64,000 bases of DNA from JANXLS01 sp038227045 (GCA_038227045.1 JBBRQD010000020.1:1-64000); one strand, 5' to 3'. Shown: positions 8,109-17,874, counted from the stretch's first letter. Translations and numbers: made by a program. Notes: a model not told the origin generated them from the letters alone.

Positions 8109-8894
8109 TTAGGTGGCGAGTTTCGTGAGCGTTCCGCCGGCCTGCTCGGCGCTGGGAATGTCTGCCACTTCGGAACTGTCGCCGATCAACTCGCGCACCG
8201 CTCCCGCGATGGCGATCTTGACATTCTCGTCCTTCTCGCTGTCCAGAGCTTTCTTCAACGCGTCGAGGCTCGCGGGATCTTTGATCTTTTTCAGCGCCAT
8301 GGCCGCCTGCATGCGAACCATGGGCACGGTGTCGTTGTTGAGCGCGCGCATCAGAGCTTCGGTGGCGTGCGTGTCCTTGATGTTGCCGAGCGCGCGGGCG
8401 CTGAGCGCTCGCACCGTTTCCACGCTGTCGGAGAGCGCTTTGATCAGTGAATCCTGCGCGGCGGCATCGGGGATTTTGGCGAGCGCGGCGGCGGCGGCGC
8501 GGCGGACGCTTTCATCCGCGTCGTCGGCGACGACCTTGCTGAGCGCTTCGACGGCCGTGGCTTTGTCGCCGCAATATTCCAGCGCGCGCGCGGCCACTTC
8601 GCGTTGAATCGCCTGGCTCGATCCCAACGCTTTCACAAGGACGGCTTTGTTGGCGGCGGCATCCGCGTTGAGCGCTTTTTCGATGTCGGCCTTGTCCATC
8701 GCCGGAACACCGGGTAGGAGTGTGGCTTTCGCGCCGTAGAGGCCGTCGAAATGCCCTTTCAGCTTTTGATACAACGCAAGCGGCATCTCGTTGCCGTTGG
8801 GAGGTGTCTCTTTTTTAACGGTTTCATCCGCGGCCTTCAGTGACACAACCATTAAACTCAGTATCGTGGCGGCAACTATCCATGCTCGATTCAT
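8109..8894 (-). CDS. Exported HEAT-repeat protein
   Basis: This 261-residue protein has a signal peptide (MNRAWIVAATILSLMVVSLKA) followed by about five HEAT/PBS-lyase-type helical repeats from residue about 85. Units such as SVRRAAAAALAKI, VRALSARALGNI and MVRMQAAMALKKI recur every 31-33 residues. HEAT arrays bind other proteins, so this is probably a periplasmic interaction partner. I chose the ATG ending at 8894 because AGGAGG lies just upstream and the signal peptide begins there; a longer in-frame start at 8945 has neither. It sits between the giant DUF4175-like gene (about 70 bp upstream) and the small Q-rich gene (start abutting), consistent with one minus-strand transcription unit. Confidence 0.85.
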   Translation of the reverse strand: MNRAWIVAATILSLMVVSLKAADETVKKETPPNGNEMPLALYQKLKGHFDGLYGAKATLLPGVPAMDKADIEKALNADAAANKAVLVKALGSSQAIQREVAARALEYCGDKATAVEALSKVVADDADESVRRAAAAALAKIPDAAAQDSLIKALSDSVETVRALSARALGNIKDTHATEALMRALNNDTVPMVRMQAAMALKKIKDPASLDALKKALDSEKDENVKIAIAGAVRELIGDSSEVADIPSAEQAGGTLTKLAT

Positions 8895-8963
8895 GCGGCC
8901 TCCTGTTATTATTGGGACGAGCCAAACACCTAAATTCTTGCGCAATTCCTTAAAATTCCAGGC

Positions 8964-11900
8964 TTAATTGCCGGGATCCTTTTTGTCGAGCGGCTGCGGC
9001 ACCTGTTTGCCTTCCAATTCCTGCGCAGTCTTTTCAGTGATGCGCGAGATTTTTCCTTCTTGTTCCGCGGCGCGGCGCAGACGGTCTTTCTGATCTTTGT
9101 TCAGGTCTGGATTGTTTCCTTTGGTCACTTCGGTGTCGAGAGACTTGATGCGCCGGCCCACGTCTTTCTGCATAATTAGGAGCATCTTCATCTGCGCGAG
9201 ACTCGGCACCAACGGTTGTTTGCCTCCGCCGCCGCCACCCCCGCCGCCGCCCGACTTCGGTTTCGTGCGCTCTTTGCGCAGCGCTTCGATCAAGTCCGCG
9301 ATTTTCTTGGCGGCGTCTTCTTGAATTTCCTGCGTGCCCGTGCCGCTGTTTTCCTTGTCCAGGCGCGTGGCGGCTTCGGTCATGTCTTCGACGGCTGCCT
9401 CCAGAACGAATTGGAAGACCGGAGCTTCCTCCAACATTTTGACCACGACTTTCGTCGCGTCGGACAAGGCCAATTGGTCTTTGAAGACTTGAATGAGCGT
9501 CAGCTTCTTAGGACGGCCAGCAGGAAGTTTGTCTGTGTCAGCGGTGCGCTTGATCAAGCCTGTTTGCGCTTCGAGCATCTTTTTCAACTCCTGCTCGATT
9601 TGGAACAGCTTTTCCTTATTTTGTTGATCCTTAACCTGCTTTTCGAACTGATTGAGGTTATCCAACGCTTCCTGCAAATCCTGTTCCGCGTCCTCCTGGC
9701 TCTTGCTTGCGTCATCCTGCTTGCCCTGGCCCATTTGGCCGGCCGCCTTGGACTGGTTCTTGCCGGCGCTTTCGTTTGATTTGGACGCGCTGGCGGCCTT
9801 GTCGTTGCCGGTCTTCTCCTTCATTTCGTTGAGCTTCGGCTGCAATTTCTGGACGCTCTCGCGCAGCGCGTTCTGCTGCTCTTGCAGGCGCTTGAGCGCG
9901 GCCTCCTTGTGGTCCGGGCCTTCCTTCTCTGCTTTTTTGGCCAACTCGTCAAGCGCCTTCAGTGCCTTGTCCAGTTCGCTTAGCGCTTGTTCTTCATGCT
10001 TCTCGGCGTCCTTCTTGTTTGCGTCCCCTCCTTTATTATTGTCGTTCTTGTTTTGGTCGCCCTTGTCGCCTTTGCTTGAATCGGCCTTGTCGTCTTTCTT
10101 TTTATCGTCGGACTTTGAGCCTTCGCCCGACTTGGAGCCATCACCCGATTTCGAATCCTTGCTCTTCGAGCCGCCCAGACTGTTCTGGGCGTTCTGCATG
10201 CTGTTGGCCGCTTTCTTTAAATTGTCTTCGGCCTTCGGGTCCAGCGGGCTGGACGGCAACTGGCCTTCGATGTTTTTGATGTCTTCGGCCAACTGGCGCG
10301 TCGCATCTTTCACTTCTTTTTGAACGCGTTCCAAGCGGCGCGGCGGGTCTTTCACTTCGTCGACCTTGCGCTGCATGTCCTTGATTTTTTCCAGCGCTTT
10401 CTGCATGGCATCGAGCGCCTTGGATTCGTCTTTCGTCGCGCTGGCGGGGTCCGGCTTCTTCAAATCGTCTTTCGCCTGGCTCATGCCTTCGGCGGCTTCG
10501 CCCATTTTGGCCGACGCGCTGGCCGGATCGGCTGCGGGCTTTTCCAGGTTTCCTGACGCGGCGGCGTGCGCTTTGTCGATGTCCGCGCCCAGTTTGGCCA
10601 GTTTATCTTTCAACGCGGCCGCTTTGGTTTGAGTCTGTTCCTGCTTGCCGCCGGTCTTTTCGAAATCGCCCTTCTTATCCTTGCCCATTTCCATGGAGGT
10701 ATTCTTGAGCGCTTTGCGCGCTTTGGCAATCTTGTCGGCCGCCGAAATTTGCAGCGCCGAACTTTTTGCCAAGCTGGGCTGAGAGGCCGTGCCCGATCCT
10801 TTGCGCAGCGTGTCGGTGGCTTCGGCCATGTCGTGGCTTGCGCTTTCGAGCTCCGGCAGCGCGATCGCCGCGGCTTTGCCCGCCAGGGCCGTTTTCGCCT
10901 CGACCTTGTCCATGCTTCCGGCGCGGACCATTGCGGCCATGCGCGCGGCGATATCGTCCAGCAGGTTGCGCGTGTCGGCCTGTTTGTCGGCGTTGTCCGT
11001 CATGGCTTTTTCGGCCTTTTTCAAGACAGACGCGGACGGCGTTTCGCCAGCCAGTTTTGCGGTCGCATCGGTGTCTTTCGCCAGAGCCCGTTCGGTGATT
11101 TCGATTTCTTCCAGCTCGCCGAGCGTCTTTGCGACATCGGCTTCCGGCTGCGACATGGCCGTATCGGTTTCGGTTTTGATCGCCGTCTCTTCAGCGATCA
11201 GTCCTTCGATGTCCTTCTTCGCTTCGGCCAGCGCCGCATCCAGCTTTGCCGCTTCTGAATTGGCCTGGCTGCTCATCTCGTGCGTTTGATCGCGGATGCC
11301 TGTTTCGAGCTGCTTCAAATCGTTCAAGCGCTGCTTGGCTTCGGCGATGCTCTTCATTAAATCCTGCTTGTCCTTGATCGCTTTATCCTGCCGCGTGAGC
11401 TGTTTCTGCTCGTCGAGAATGCGCTGCAATTCCTTCTTGGCGGCGTCGATGTCGCGCATCAACTGCTCGTCGAGTTTCTTCCGGCGGCTTAGGTAGGTGA
11501 TGATGGTCTGCAACGCGGTTTCCGACGCGCGCTGCTTGCCGTTGGCGGTGCCGAAGTTGAATTTCGCGATGTCGTTTTGCGCGCCGGTCATCTTATCTTC
11601 GATACCGGGCGTCGGGTCGCCGGTCGCGGTTATGTTGGGATTGTCGCTGGTGGCATCGGTGTTCTGGGCGACCTTGATCGAATCTTCGATATTCTTGGCC
11701 GCGAATTTATCGAGGCTCTGCATCTTCGCCAGCGCTTGAGTCATGCGCACGAAAAGAATCTTCATGTCGCTGGCGCAATCGCGTTCCTTGTGCTCCAGCC
11801 CCTTCACGTCGCTGAGTTCTTCTTTCGACGCGTCCGCCGGCTGCTTCGCGCCGAGCTTATCCTTAAAGGGGACTGTTTCGGCGGTGACTATTTTTTGCTT

Positions 11901-14036
11901 CGCGAGCAGTTCGCGTGTCATGCGCAGCAGTTCTTCGGTCTCCGCCCACTTCTGCATCATCGCCAGAAGATTGTTGAGGTCGGCGAGGATCTCGACTTGT
12001 TTGACTTCGGCTTGTTTGAGCTGTTCGACGCGCGCCGGATCGTCCTTGAGCATCGCGCTGGAGACGATTGTTTTGGAGGCGTCCGGCATTTTGGCGCTGT
12101 GTTCGACTCCCAGTTGATCGGCCACGAGGCGCAGACGGTCGGTCTCGTCGGGTGTGTCGATGCTGTTGGATTTGTAGCGCGCAATCAAGGCTTCGAAGCC
12201 CTTTTGCAGCGCCTGCGTTTTGCGGCGCGCTTCTTCCTGCAGCGAGCCGGCCTCGGAGACTCGGCCGCGTTGCGTTGTGTCGAAGGGATTGCCGAACGAG
12301 AGGTGTTCTCGAATTGCGGTCACCTGCTTTTTGTCTGCTTCTTCCATGCGGATGATCGCGATCAGATCTTCGACCAGACGCATGCGCTGGATGTCGAGCA
12401 ATTGGTGGATGGCGTTGATCGAGAGCACTTTCAGGCGGAAAATCTGTGGTTCGGCCTGCTTGCGCTTGGTGGGGCACCAGTCGTATGCTTCGGCCCAATA
12501 TTCGATCATGTCGGTGGGCTGCAAGGCCAGATCGCTCAAGGCCCATTCGTGGCTGAAGTCCAGTTTCTGGGCGTTGTGCGCGAACTCACCGGCCAGATCG
12601 AACGTGCCTTCGATGGCGGGCGTGCTGGCGTCCACGACGGGCTGCGGGGCGTTCTGTCCGCCGGCGGGCGCGGGCGGCACGATCATGTGGTAGCGTTTGA
12701 ATTTGATGACGGCTTTTTGCAATCCAAAATCGTCGTCGGCCGTCAGGCCCAGCGAGACGATGGCGGCGGGCGAGACTTCCAAATCGGCGGCGGGGCGTCT
12801 CCAGGTCACTCGCGGTACGGCGTCGGGCTTGACGATGATCTTGTGCCGGATTTTACTCTTGCTGTTGTCCAGACCGTCGGTATCGAGCAGCGTGATTTCG
12901 TAATCCTTGGAAACGTCCAGATCGATTTGCTTGGCGAACATTTTGCCGTCGGCCGCGAAATCCGTGATGACGCGCGGCTGATCGTTGCCCAACTTGAGCT
13001 GCGCTTCCTTCAGCGCCTTGTTGGCCATGACCGTGATCGTGGCAGTGGTGCCGGCGACACCGATGATGGTGGTGTCGCGCTTGGGTTCGCTGGGGGTGTC
13101 GGAGATGTACGCGGGGTACTTGTAGACGACGTCGATGTTTTCCATGCGCGGCCGGTCGACGGCGCGCACCGAGCGCGGCGAGCTTTGATCGTCGCCGGCG
13201 ATGACTTCAAACTTGAAGTTCGCATTGACGGGGTTGTATTCAAATTCGAATTCCTTGGTGCTCTTGTTATACAACAGGTCGGGAATGGTTCGGACCGTGG
13301 TGATCGGTTCCTTTGCGCCGAAGCCGCTGCCGTGATCGAAGTGGATGTAGGCGATGTTTGGCAGCGAGCCGGAGACTTCCGCGACGATCTTCAGCGATTC
13401 GCCGCGCGGCCAAACGATCTCTTCCGGGCCTCCCTTGATGTGGACGTGCGTCGCAACCGGGTATTTGACGTTGGAGAACGGATTGGCGAGCCGCCACAGC
13501 GCTATCTTGGCGTGCGGCAGGAAGGCCAGCAGAAGCACGAACGCCGCCAGCGCAATTCCGCTAGAGACCAGCACTGGCTTGATTCTTTGGAATTTGACGA
13601 CATTGTTGAAATCCAGCGCCGCGGTGGCCTGGTGCGCCTGACGCGCGACTTCATCGACCATCGGCGTGCTGACGTTTTCGTCGTCGGCCAGCATGCGGGT
13701 CAGTTGCATCGTCGAAATCAGGCTGTCGTTGAGATTCGGAAATTCTTTTTCGACGGCCAGAGCCATGTCGTCGGTGTCAAGTGGCACGGAGAGCGGCGCG
13801 ATTAATTTATAGTACGCGATCCAGCCGAGTGTGCCGAGCACGCTCAAGAGCATCAGCACGCGAAACGCGGTGTTTATCGGGCGGTCCCATCGAAAGATGA
13901 AATAGTCCAGAAAAAGCGCCAGCAAAAAGCATCCGGTCAACGCCACGATCAGCCGTCCAAGGCCGTTCAATGCGATGGCCTTTTTTAATGTTCCGCGAAG
14001 GGCTTGCAGGCGTTGTTTGAGATTGGACTCGATCAT
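8964..14036 (-). CDS. Giant DUF4175-like membrane protein with coiled-coil body and poly-Gly run
   Basis: About 1690 residues. Three membrane segments lie near the N-terminus (two close together at about residues 25-80, a third near 165). Next comes a beta-rich extracytoplasmic region (about 200-500), then roughly 1000 residues of charged, Ala/Lys/Asp/Glu-rich coiled coil. The tail contains ten consecutive glycines followed by QPLVPSLAQMKMLLIM. The topology and tail resemble DUF4175-like proteins of Planctomycetota. I start at the ATG ending at 14036, behind AAAGGGG and just before the first membrane helix; an upstream in-frame ATG (14126) adds an unlikely leader. Function is unknown. Size and shape suggest an envelope-spanning structural or tethering element working with the two downstream genes. 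Confidence 0.82.
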   Translation of the reverse strand: MIESNLKQRLQALRGTLKKAIALNGLGRLIVALTGCFLLALFLDYFIFRWDRPINTAFRVLMLLSVLGTLGWIAYYKLIAPLSVPLDTDDMALAVEKEFPNLNDSLISTMQLTRMLADDENVSTPMVDEVARQAHQATAALDFNNVVKFQRIKPVLVSSGIALAAFVLLLAFLPHAKIALWRLANPFSNVKYPVATHVHIKGGPEEIVWPRGESLKIVAEVSGSLPNIAYIHFDHGSGFGAKEPITTVRTIPDLLYNKSTKEFEFEYNPVNANFKFEVIAGDDQSSPRSVRAVDRPRMENIDVVYKYPAYISDTPSEPKRDTTIIGVAGTTATITVMANKALKEAQLKLGNDQPRVITDFAADGKMFAKQIDLDVSKDYEITLLDTDGLDNSKSKIRHKIIVKPDAVPRVTWRRPAADLEVSPAAIVSLGLTADDDFGLQKAVIKFKRYHMIVPPAPAGGQNAPQPVVDASTPAIEGTFDLAGEFAHNAQKLDFSHEWALSDLALQPTDMIEYWAEAYDWCPTKRKQAEPQIFRLKVLSINAIHQLLDIQRMRLVEDLIAIIRMEEADKKQVTAIREHLSFGNPFDTTQRGRVSEAGSLQEEARRKTQALQKGFEALIARYKSNSIDTPDETDRLRLVADQLGVEHSAKMPDASKTIVSSAMLKDDPARVEQLKQAEVKQVEILADLNNLLAMMQKWAETEELLRMTRELLAKQKIVTAETVPFKDKLGAKQPADASKEELSDVKGLEHKERDCASDMKILFVRMTQALAKMQSLDKFAAKNIEDSIKVAQNTDATSDNPNITATGDPTPGIEDKMTGAQNDIAKFNFGTANGKQRASETALQTIITYLSRRKKLDEQLMRDIDAAKKELQRILDEQKQLTRQDKAIKDKQDLMKSIAEAKQRLNDLKQLETGIRDQTHEMSSQANSEAAKLDAALAEAKKDIEGLIAEETAIKTETDTAMSQPEADVAKTLGELEEIEITERALAKDTDATAKLAGETPSASVLKKAEKAMTDNADKQADTRNLLDDIAARMAAMVRAGSMDKVEAKTALAGKAAAIALPELESASHDMAEATDTLRKGSGTASQPSLAKSSALQISAADKIAKARKALKNTSMEMGKDKKGDFEKTGGKQEQTQTKAAALKDKLAKLGADIDKAHAAASGNLEKPAADPASASAKMGEAAEGMSQAKDDLKKPDPASATKDESKALDAMQKALEKIKDMQRKVDEVKDPPRRLERVQKEVKDATRQLAEDIKNIEGQLPSSPLDPKAEDNLKKAANSMQNAQNSLGGSKSKDSKSGDGSKSGEGSKSDDKKKDDKADSSKGDKGDQNKNDNNKGGDANKKDAEKHEEQALSELDKALKALDELAKKAEKEGPDHKEAALKRLQEQQNALRESVQKLQPKLNEMKEKTGNDKAASASKSNESAGKNQSKAAGQMGQGKQDDASKSQEDAEQDLQEALDNLNQFEKQVKDQQNKEKLFQIEQELKKMLEAQTGLIKRTADTDKLPAGRPKKLTLIQVFKDQLALSDATKVVVKMLEEAPVFQFVLEAAVEDMTEAATRLDKENSGTGTQEIQEDAAKKIADLIEALRKERTKPKSGGGGGGGGGGKQPLVPSLAQMKMLLIMQKDVGRRIKSLDTEVTKGNNPDLNKDQKDRLRRAAEQEGKISRITEKTAQELEGKQVPQPLDKKDPGN

Positions 14037-14372
14037 GCAGTGCCCCTTTAATGGAGTGCGAATGCAAATGCGCGGCTCAATATTTATACACGCAGCATAT
14101 AAATGAGTTTCTCGAAATCCAATCAAAGACCGAAGATTTCAAAGATTTTGAACCACGGATTAATGACGGATGAGAAGAGAGTTAACGGCGAAGAAACGGC
14201 TTTAAACATCGAATCGCGCGAATCTTCGCTGATAATTTTTGGATGGTATTGTGTGGAATGGCCGTGATTTGGGGCGAATCCAGGGAATCTTGGTTGAAAA
14301 ATATTCTTGTTGATTAAAGATTGGCGGACGCGAAAAGAACTGCTTCAGTTCACTCCGATTTTAGGACACATT
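14037..14372. other. Divergent intergenic region
   Basis: This 336-bp spacer separates the minus-strand cluster from the caspase-fold gene, so it should hold promoters for both directions, but I find no convincing -35/-10 pair. It is AT-richer than the genes. A fragment AACCACGGATTAATGACGGAT near 14150 looks like one arm of a degraded intergenic repeat. No RNA gene is recognised. Confidence 0.4.
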
Positions 14373-15464
14373 ATGCGCGCACTCACGCTTGTTTTTTACA
14401 TGGGCTTGTCGGCGTCTGTCTTCTCTGCCGAAACGGCTTGGCAAGCGGAGAAGACCTGGGTTTTTGCCGTGGGGGTGATTTCGTTTGATAATAAAGCGCT
14501 GGCGAGCTGGCCTGACGAAGGGCGTGTCGATGCGGTGATGATCGATGCGTACAAGAAGCGCGGCGTGCCTGCCGACCGGATCGTGTTCATTAAGAACAAG
14601 GATGCCACCCGCGCGAATTTGATTGCAAAATTCAATGAGACTCTGGCGAAAACAGCGGAGGGCGACACGCTGGTTTTTTATTACGCGGGCCATGGCGGGC
14701 GCGATTACAACGATCCGAAACGCACGACGTCGTTTGTCACGTACGATACCAAATCGGGCTGGATGGTGCAGGAAGTTTTTGATGCGATCGAGAAACACTT
14801 CAAAGGCTCGCGCGTGCTGTTGACCGCCGACTGCTGCCACTCCGGCGCGCTGGCCACGGAAGCGCCGAAGCGCGCGTCGCATATCGATTACGGCGTCCTG
14901 ACCAGCGCGCACGCCACCTCGCGCAGCACGGGCCGCTGGACGTTCACGCAGTGCCTCGTCGACATGCTCAACGGCAGCCCGGCGCTGGACCTCAACGGCG
15001 ACGGCAAGATCACGTTCGCCGAAGTCGGGAACTATTGCGAAGAGGAGATGTCGTTTTGCGAGGGCCAGCTTTCATGCAGCGCGGCCAAAGGCCATTTCGC
15101 GACCGACCTGAGCATGGCCACAACCGCCGCCAAAAAGAACCCCCGAGTGGGCGAGCATTGCGAGGGATTGGACGACGGAAAATGGTGGAAGGTGAAGATT
15201 CTGGATTCGAAGGACGGCAAGTATCTCGTGACCTGGATGGGCTGGGACAAAAAATACGACCGCTGGATCGAAGAGAAACTGCTGCGTCCGTACAAACCGG
15301 CCGAGTTTAAAACGGGCGCGGCGGTGGAAGTCGAATACGACAAGGAATGGTATGCCGCGAAAATCAAGGAGAACAAACTCGGTTTGCAACTGGTTCATTA
15401 CGACGGATACCCGGATATCGACGACGAATGGGTCGCGCCGGACAGGATTCGGATGAAGAAGTAA
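14373..15464 (+). CDS. Exported caspase-fold (C14) protein with EF-hand and two Tudor-like domains
   Basis: This 363-residue protein opens with a signal peptide (MRALTLVFYMGLSASVFSA). A caspase/metacaspase-like domain (about residues 27-200) carries the catalytic dyad: His107 in YYAGHGG and Cys155 in DCCHSG. Directly after it is a canonical 12-residue EF-hand loop (Asp206, Asn208, Asp210, Lys212, Thr214, Glu217). Two Tudor/chromo-barrel-like modules follow at about 256-305 and 310-360. Each has the pattern of a W/Y-rich strand, an acidic turn, then DxW(I/V). Metacaspases are often calcium-dependent, so the EF-hand suggests calcium control. The start at 14373 follows AGGA and begins the signal peptide; an upstream ATG at 14307 would bury it. 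It is probably periplasmic or secreted. The substrate is unknown. Confidence 0.88.
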   Translation: MRALTLVFYMGLSASVFSAETAWQAEKTWVFAVGVISFDNKALASWPDEGRVDAVMIDAYKKRGVPADRIVFIKNKDATRANLIAKFNETLAKTAEGDTLVFYYAGHGGRDYNDPKRTTSFVTYDTKSGWMVQEVFDAIEKHFKGSRVLLTADCCHSGALATEAPKRASHIDYGVLTSAHATSRSTGRWTFTQCLVDMLNGSPALDLNGDGKITFAEVGNYCEEEMSFCEGQLSCSAAKGHFATDLSMATTAAKKNPRVGEHCEGLDDGKWWKVKILDSKDGKYLVTWMGWDKKYDRWIEEKLLRPYKPAEFKTGAAVEVEYDKEWYAAKIKENKLGLQLVHYDGYPDIDDEWVAPDRIRMKK

Positions 15465-15783
15465 GAACTTTTGAAATTTTAAGAACCCGCACAATCTGTC
15501 GCAATCACAAAATAGAGCAAGTGTTGCTGCTCTGGCTTGGTCGACTAATTTTGTCGATTTGAGGGAGCAACTTTCATTCTTGTGCTTGAAGATAGCAATC
15601 TTGAAGCTACGCTCTATGGTATCGCTTGAAGCCGGATGATTTGACTGTGCCATTTTGTGAGGCGCAACGCGGGGGACGCACGGGTGCTTCCGTGGGCAGA
15701 AAGTGTTGTTTTAGGGGTGGTCCGCCGCGTTCGAATTGCGCGGCGAATGGGGTTGTCGAAGTCAACAAATTGAGGATGCATTG
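15465..15783. other. Intergenic region with a 5'-leader hairpin
   Basis: This 319-bp stretch has no gene that I can support. Close to the next gene is a 7-bp GC-rich hairpin: CGCCGCG (15723-15729) pairs with CGCGGCG (15739-15745) across a 9-base loop. A smaller hairpin, CACGG/CCGTG, lies near 15690. These could shape the leader of the following gene. No terminator with a T-tract is seen after the caspase-fold gene. Confidence 0.35.
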
Positions 15784-17874
15784 ATGCTTTCGCCTTATTC
15801 GTTAAAGAAGACCGCCTGGAAAGCCGCAGTCCTTTTTGCGCTGATCGCCGTGCACGTGCAGTCGCGCGCCGGGCAGGTCGATCTTAACACGCCGATTCCC
15901 AATGATACTCCCCCGTTGACAGTCACCGAGGTCAATACCATCATTGCGCAGGCGGTGGGATATTTGAAGGGTGTCGGCGCGTCCGGCATCATAGCCGTCG
16001 CTGACCGGGAAGGCCACATACTCGCGATCTTCCGCATGAACACGTCCGTGTCATCCGATCCCCGCATCAACGAACAGGCCACGGTCAAGGCGCGCACGGC
16101 CTCGTTCTTCGAATCGAAACAAAACGCATTCACGTCGCGCACCGCGCAATTCATCGTTCAAAGCAATTTCCCGCCGGGCATCCGCAACGTCGACGCCGGT
16201 CCGCTTTTCGGTGTGCCGTTTTCGAATCAGCCCGGAGCCGACGTGGAACTGCAGCAGCCTCCGGCTATTGCGTTCGTGAACACGCTGAATGCGCCGGGAC
16301 CTCTGGCCGCTCCGGCCGGCACGGCGAATATGCGCCCCTTACAGCAGCCCTTGGTGATCACGCCGCTGACGGACGATCCGGGTGGTCTTACGCTTTTCAA
16401 GAGCAAGCAACCCGTGGGTTCCGTTGGGGTCGAAGTGGACGGATTCGGCGTGCTGGCCAATGGAGTTCCGGATGCCGGTATCGCTCGAACCGATACTGGA
16501 ATCGTGCCCGGACCCTCCAAGCAACTGATTGAAGAAACCGCGGCACTGGCGGCGATCGTGGGTTTTGAACCGCCGGCGCTGGTGAAAGCGAACAAGATCG
16601 TGATCAACGGTTTCCGCTTTCCCTATGTCGTTGCACGCAAGCCGAAGTTTACGGCGGTGCCGGTCGCATCGTTGGGGGCGGAAGGCACATTCCAACCGTA
16701 CTTCGACACCAACGGTTCCGAAAACGATCCGAATGGCGTGGGCATTGCCGTCCCGTATCCGCCGTATACGCCTGCCGTCGCTCAAGCGGTTACGCTGACC
16801 GCTCCTCGCGGCACGCCGACGCAGGAATTTCCGTTGCAAGGCTGGGTAGGACGTTTTCCGCCGCGCGACAGTCCTCTGGGTACGATTACCAAAGCCGACG
16901 TGATCAAGATGGTTCAGCAGGCTGCGGATCAAGCGTTTTTGACGCGCGCCGCCATTCGCAATCCGAAGGGAGTCGCCGCGGAAGTCTGGATCAGCGTGGT
17001 CGACCTTGGAGGCAATATTTGCGGACTTTACCGCACGAACGACGCCACGGTGTTCAGCTTCGATCTTGCCGTGCAAAAGGCTCGCACGTCGGCGTTCTAC
17101 AGCACGGACACGGTCGGGTTCTCGACACGTGCGATTGGGTTCATGTCGCAGACGTTCTTCCCGCCGGGCGTCGAGGCGCATCCGCCGGGACCGATCAGCG
17201 GTTTGTTTGAAAATGCCGGCGGCGACGCGGGCATGCTGGGTTCGTTCCCCACTGGCACGGATGCGGCAAATTTGACTCAAATCAGCCAGTTGCTGACCGA
17301 CGACAACACCAATACGCTCGTGCCGATCGTACTGGCGGCGCCACCGGCTCCGCCGGCGGCATTTGGCGGATTCGTCACCCTCAATGCCGTTCAGTTGCTG
17401 GCGCGGCGCTTGCCGCATATCCGTGACGGCCGCATTTCTCCGCTGCAGGTGTCCATCTTCGTCGATCTGTCGCTGCGTGCGGCGTATGGCACGGGCACGA
17501 TTCAGCCGCCCACGTTGAAAGACGGTATATGCATCTTCCCCGGAGGCGTGCCGATTTATAAGAACGGCCTGCTGGCCGGCGGGTTGGGCGTTTCCGGCGA
17601 CGGCGTCGATCAAGACGATGTGATCGTGTTCAACGGCGCCCACGGTTTCCAGCCGCCCGATGGCGTGCGGTGCGACCAGGCCAGCGATGACGCCGTCAAG
17701 ACTGCGTTGCTGGCGACGATTCCGAAATTCAAAGCCGAGTTCCCGAATCTGACCAATGGCAGCACAACTTCGCCCGAGGTCATCGACGTCGTCGAGCGCC
17801 GCCTCAATAATGGCCCGATTCTTCAGGGTTTGCGATTGCCTTACATCAAGATCCCGAGATCGTCGAACCGCTAG
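15784..17874 (+). CDS. Exported protein with two GlcG/HbpS-like (DUF336) domains
   Basis: This 696-residue exported protein has a signal peptide (ending near VQSRAGQ). Two related domains of the GlcG/HbpS type (DUF336, PF03928) follow, each split by loops. The first begins at LTVTEVNTIIAQA (about residue 43) and contains IAVADREGHILAIFR. The second begins at ITKADVIKMVQQA (about 362) and contains VVDLGGNICGLYR. Both have the KARTA(S)F/KARTSAF helix. The C-terminal part with VPIYKNGLLAGGLGVSG also fits the family. HbpS-type proteins bind heme or sense redox state, but here no ligand residue can be assigned with confidence. GAGGA lies upstream of this ATG. A strong terminator follows, so it is likely monocistronic. 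Confidence 0.8.
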   Translation: MLSPYSLKKTAWKAAVLFALIAVHVQSRAGQVDLNTPIPNDTPPLTVTEVNTIIAQAVGYLKGVGASGIIAVADREGHILAIFRMNTSVSSDPRINEQATVKARTASFFESKQNAFTSRTAQFIVQSNFPPGIRNVDAGPLFGVPFSNQPGADVELQQPPAIAFVNTLNAPGPLAAPAGTANMRPLQQPLVITPLTDDPGGLTLFKSKQPVGSVGVEVDGFGVLANGVPDAGIARTDTGIVPGPSKQLIEETAALAAIVGFEPPALVKANKIVINGFRFPYVVARKPKFTAVPVASLGAEGTFQPYFDTNGSENDPNGVGIAVPYPPYTPAVAQAVTLTAPRGTPTQEFPLQGWVGRFPPRDSPLGTITKADVIKMVQQAADQAFLTRAAIRNPKGVAAEVWISVVDLGGNICGLYRTNDATVFSFDLAVQKARTSAFYSTDTVGFSTRAIGFMSQTFFPPGVEAHPPGPISGLFENAGGDAGMLGSFPTGTDAANLTQISQLLTDDNTNTLVPIVLAAPPAPPAAFGGFVTLNAVQLLARRLPHIRDGRISPLQVSIFVDLSLRAAYGTGTIQPPTLKDGICIFPGGVPIYKNGLLAGGLGVSGDGVDQDDVIVFNGAHGFQPPDGVRCDQASDDAVKTALLATIPKFKAEFPNLTNGSTTSPEVIDVVERRLNNGPILQGLRLPYIKIPRSSNR

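Noticed and set aside
9223..9256. GCC/CCG run resembling a trinucleotide repeat
   Set aside because: It is the coding sequence for the Gly10 run of the DUF4175-like protein, not an independent repeat element.
11577..13805. 742-codon plus-strand frame
   Set aside because: Exact antisense of the DUF4175-like gene; Phe/Gly/Arg-biased shadow with no motif or SD.
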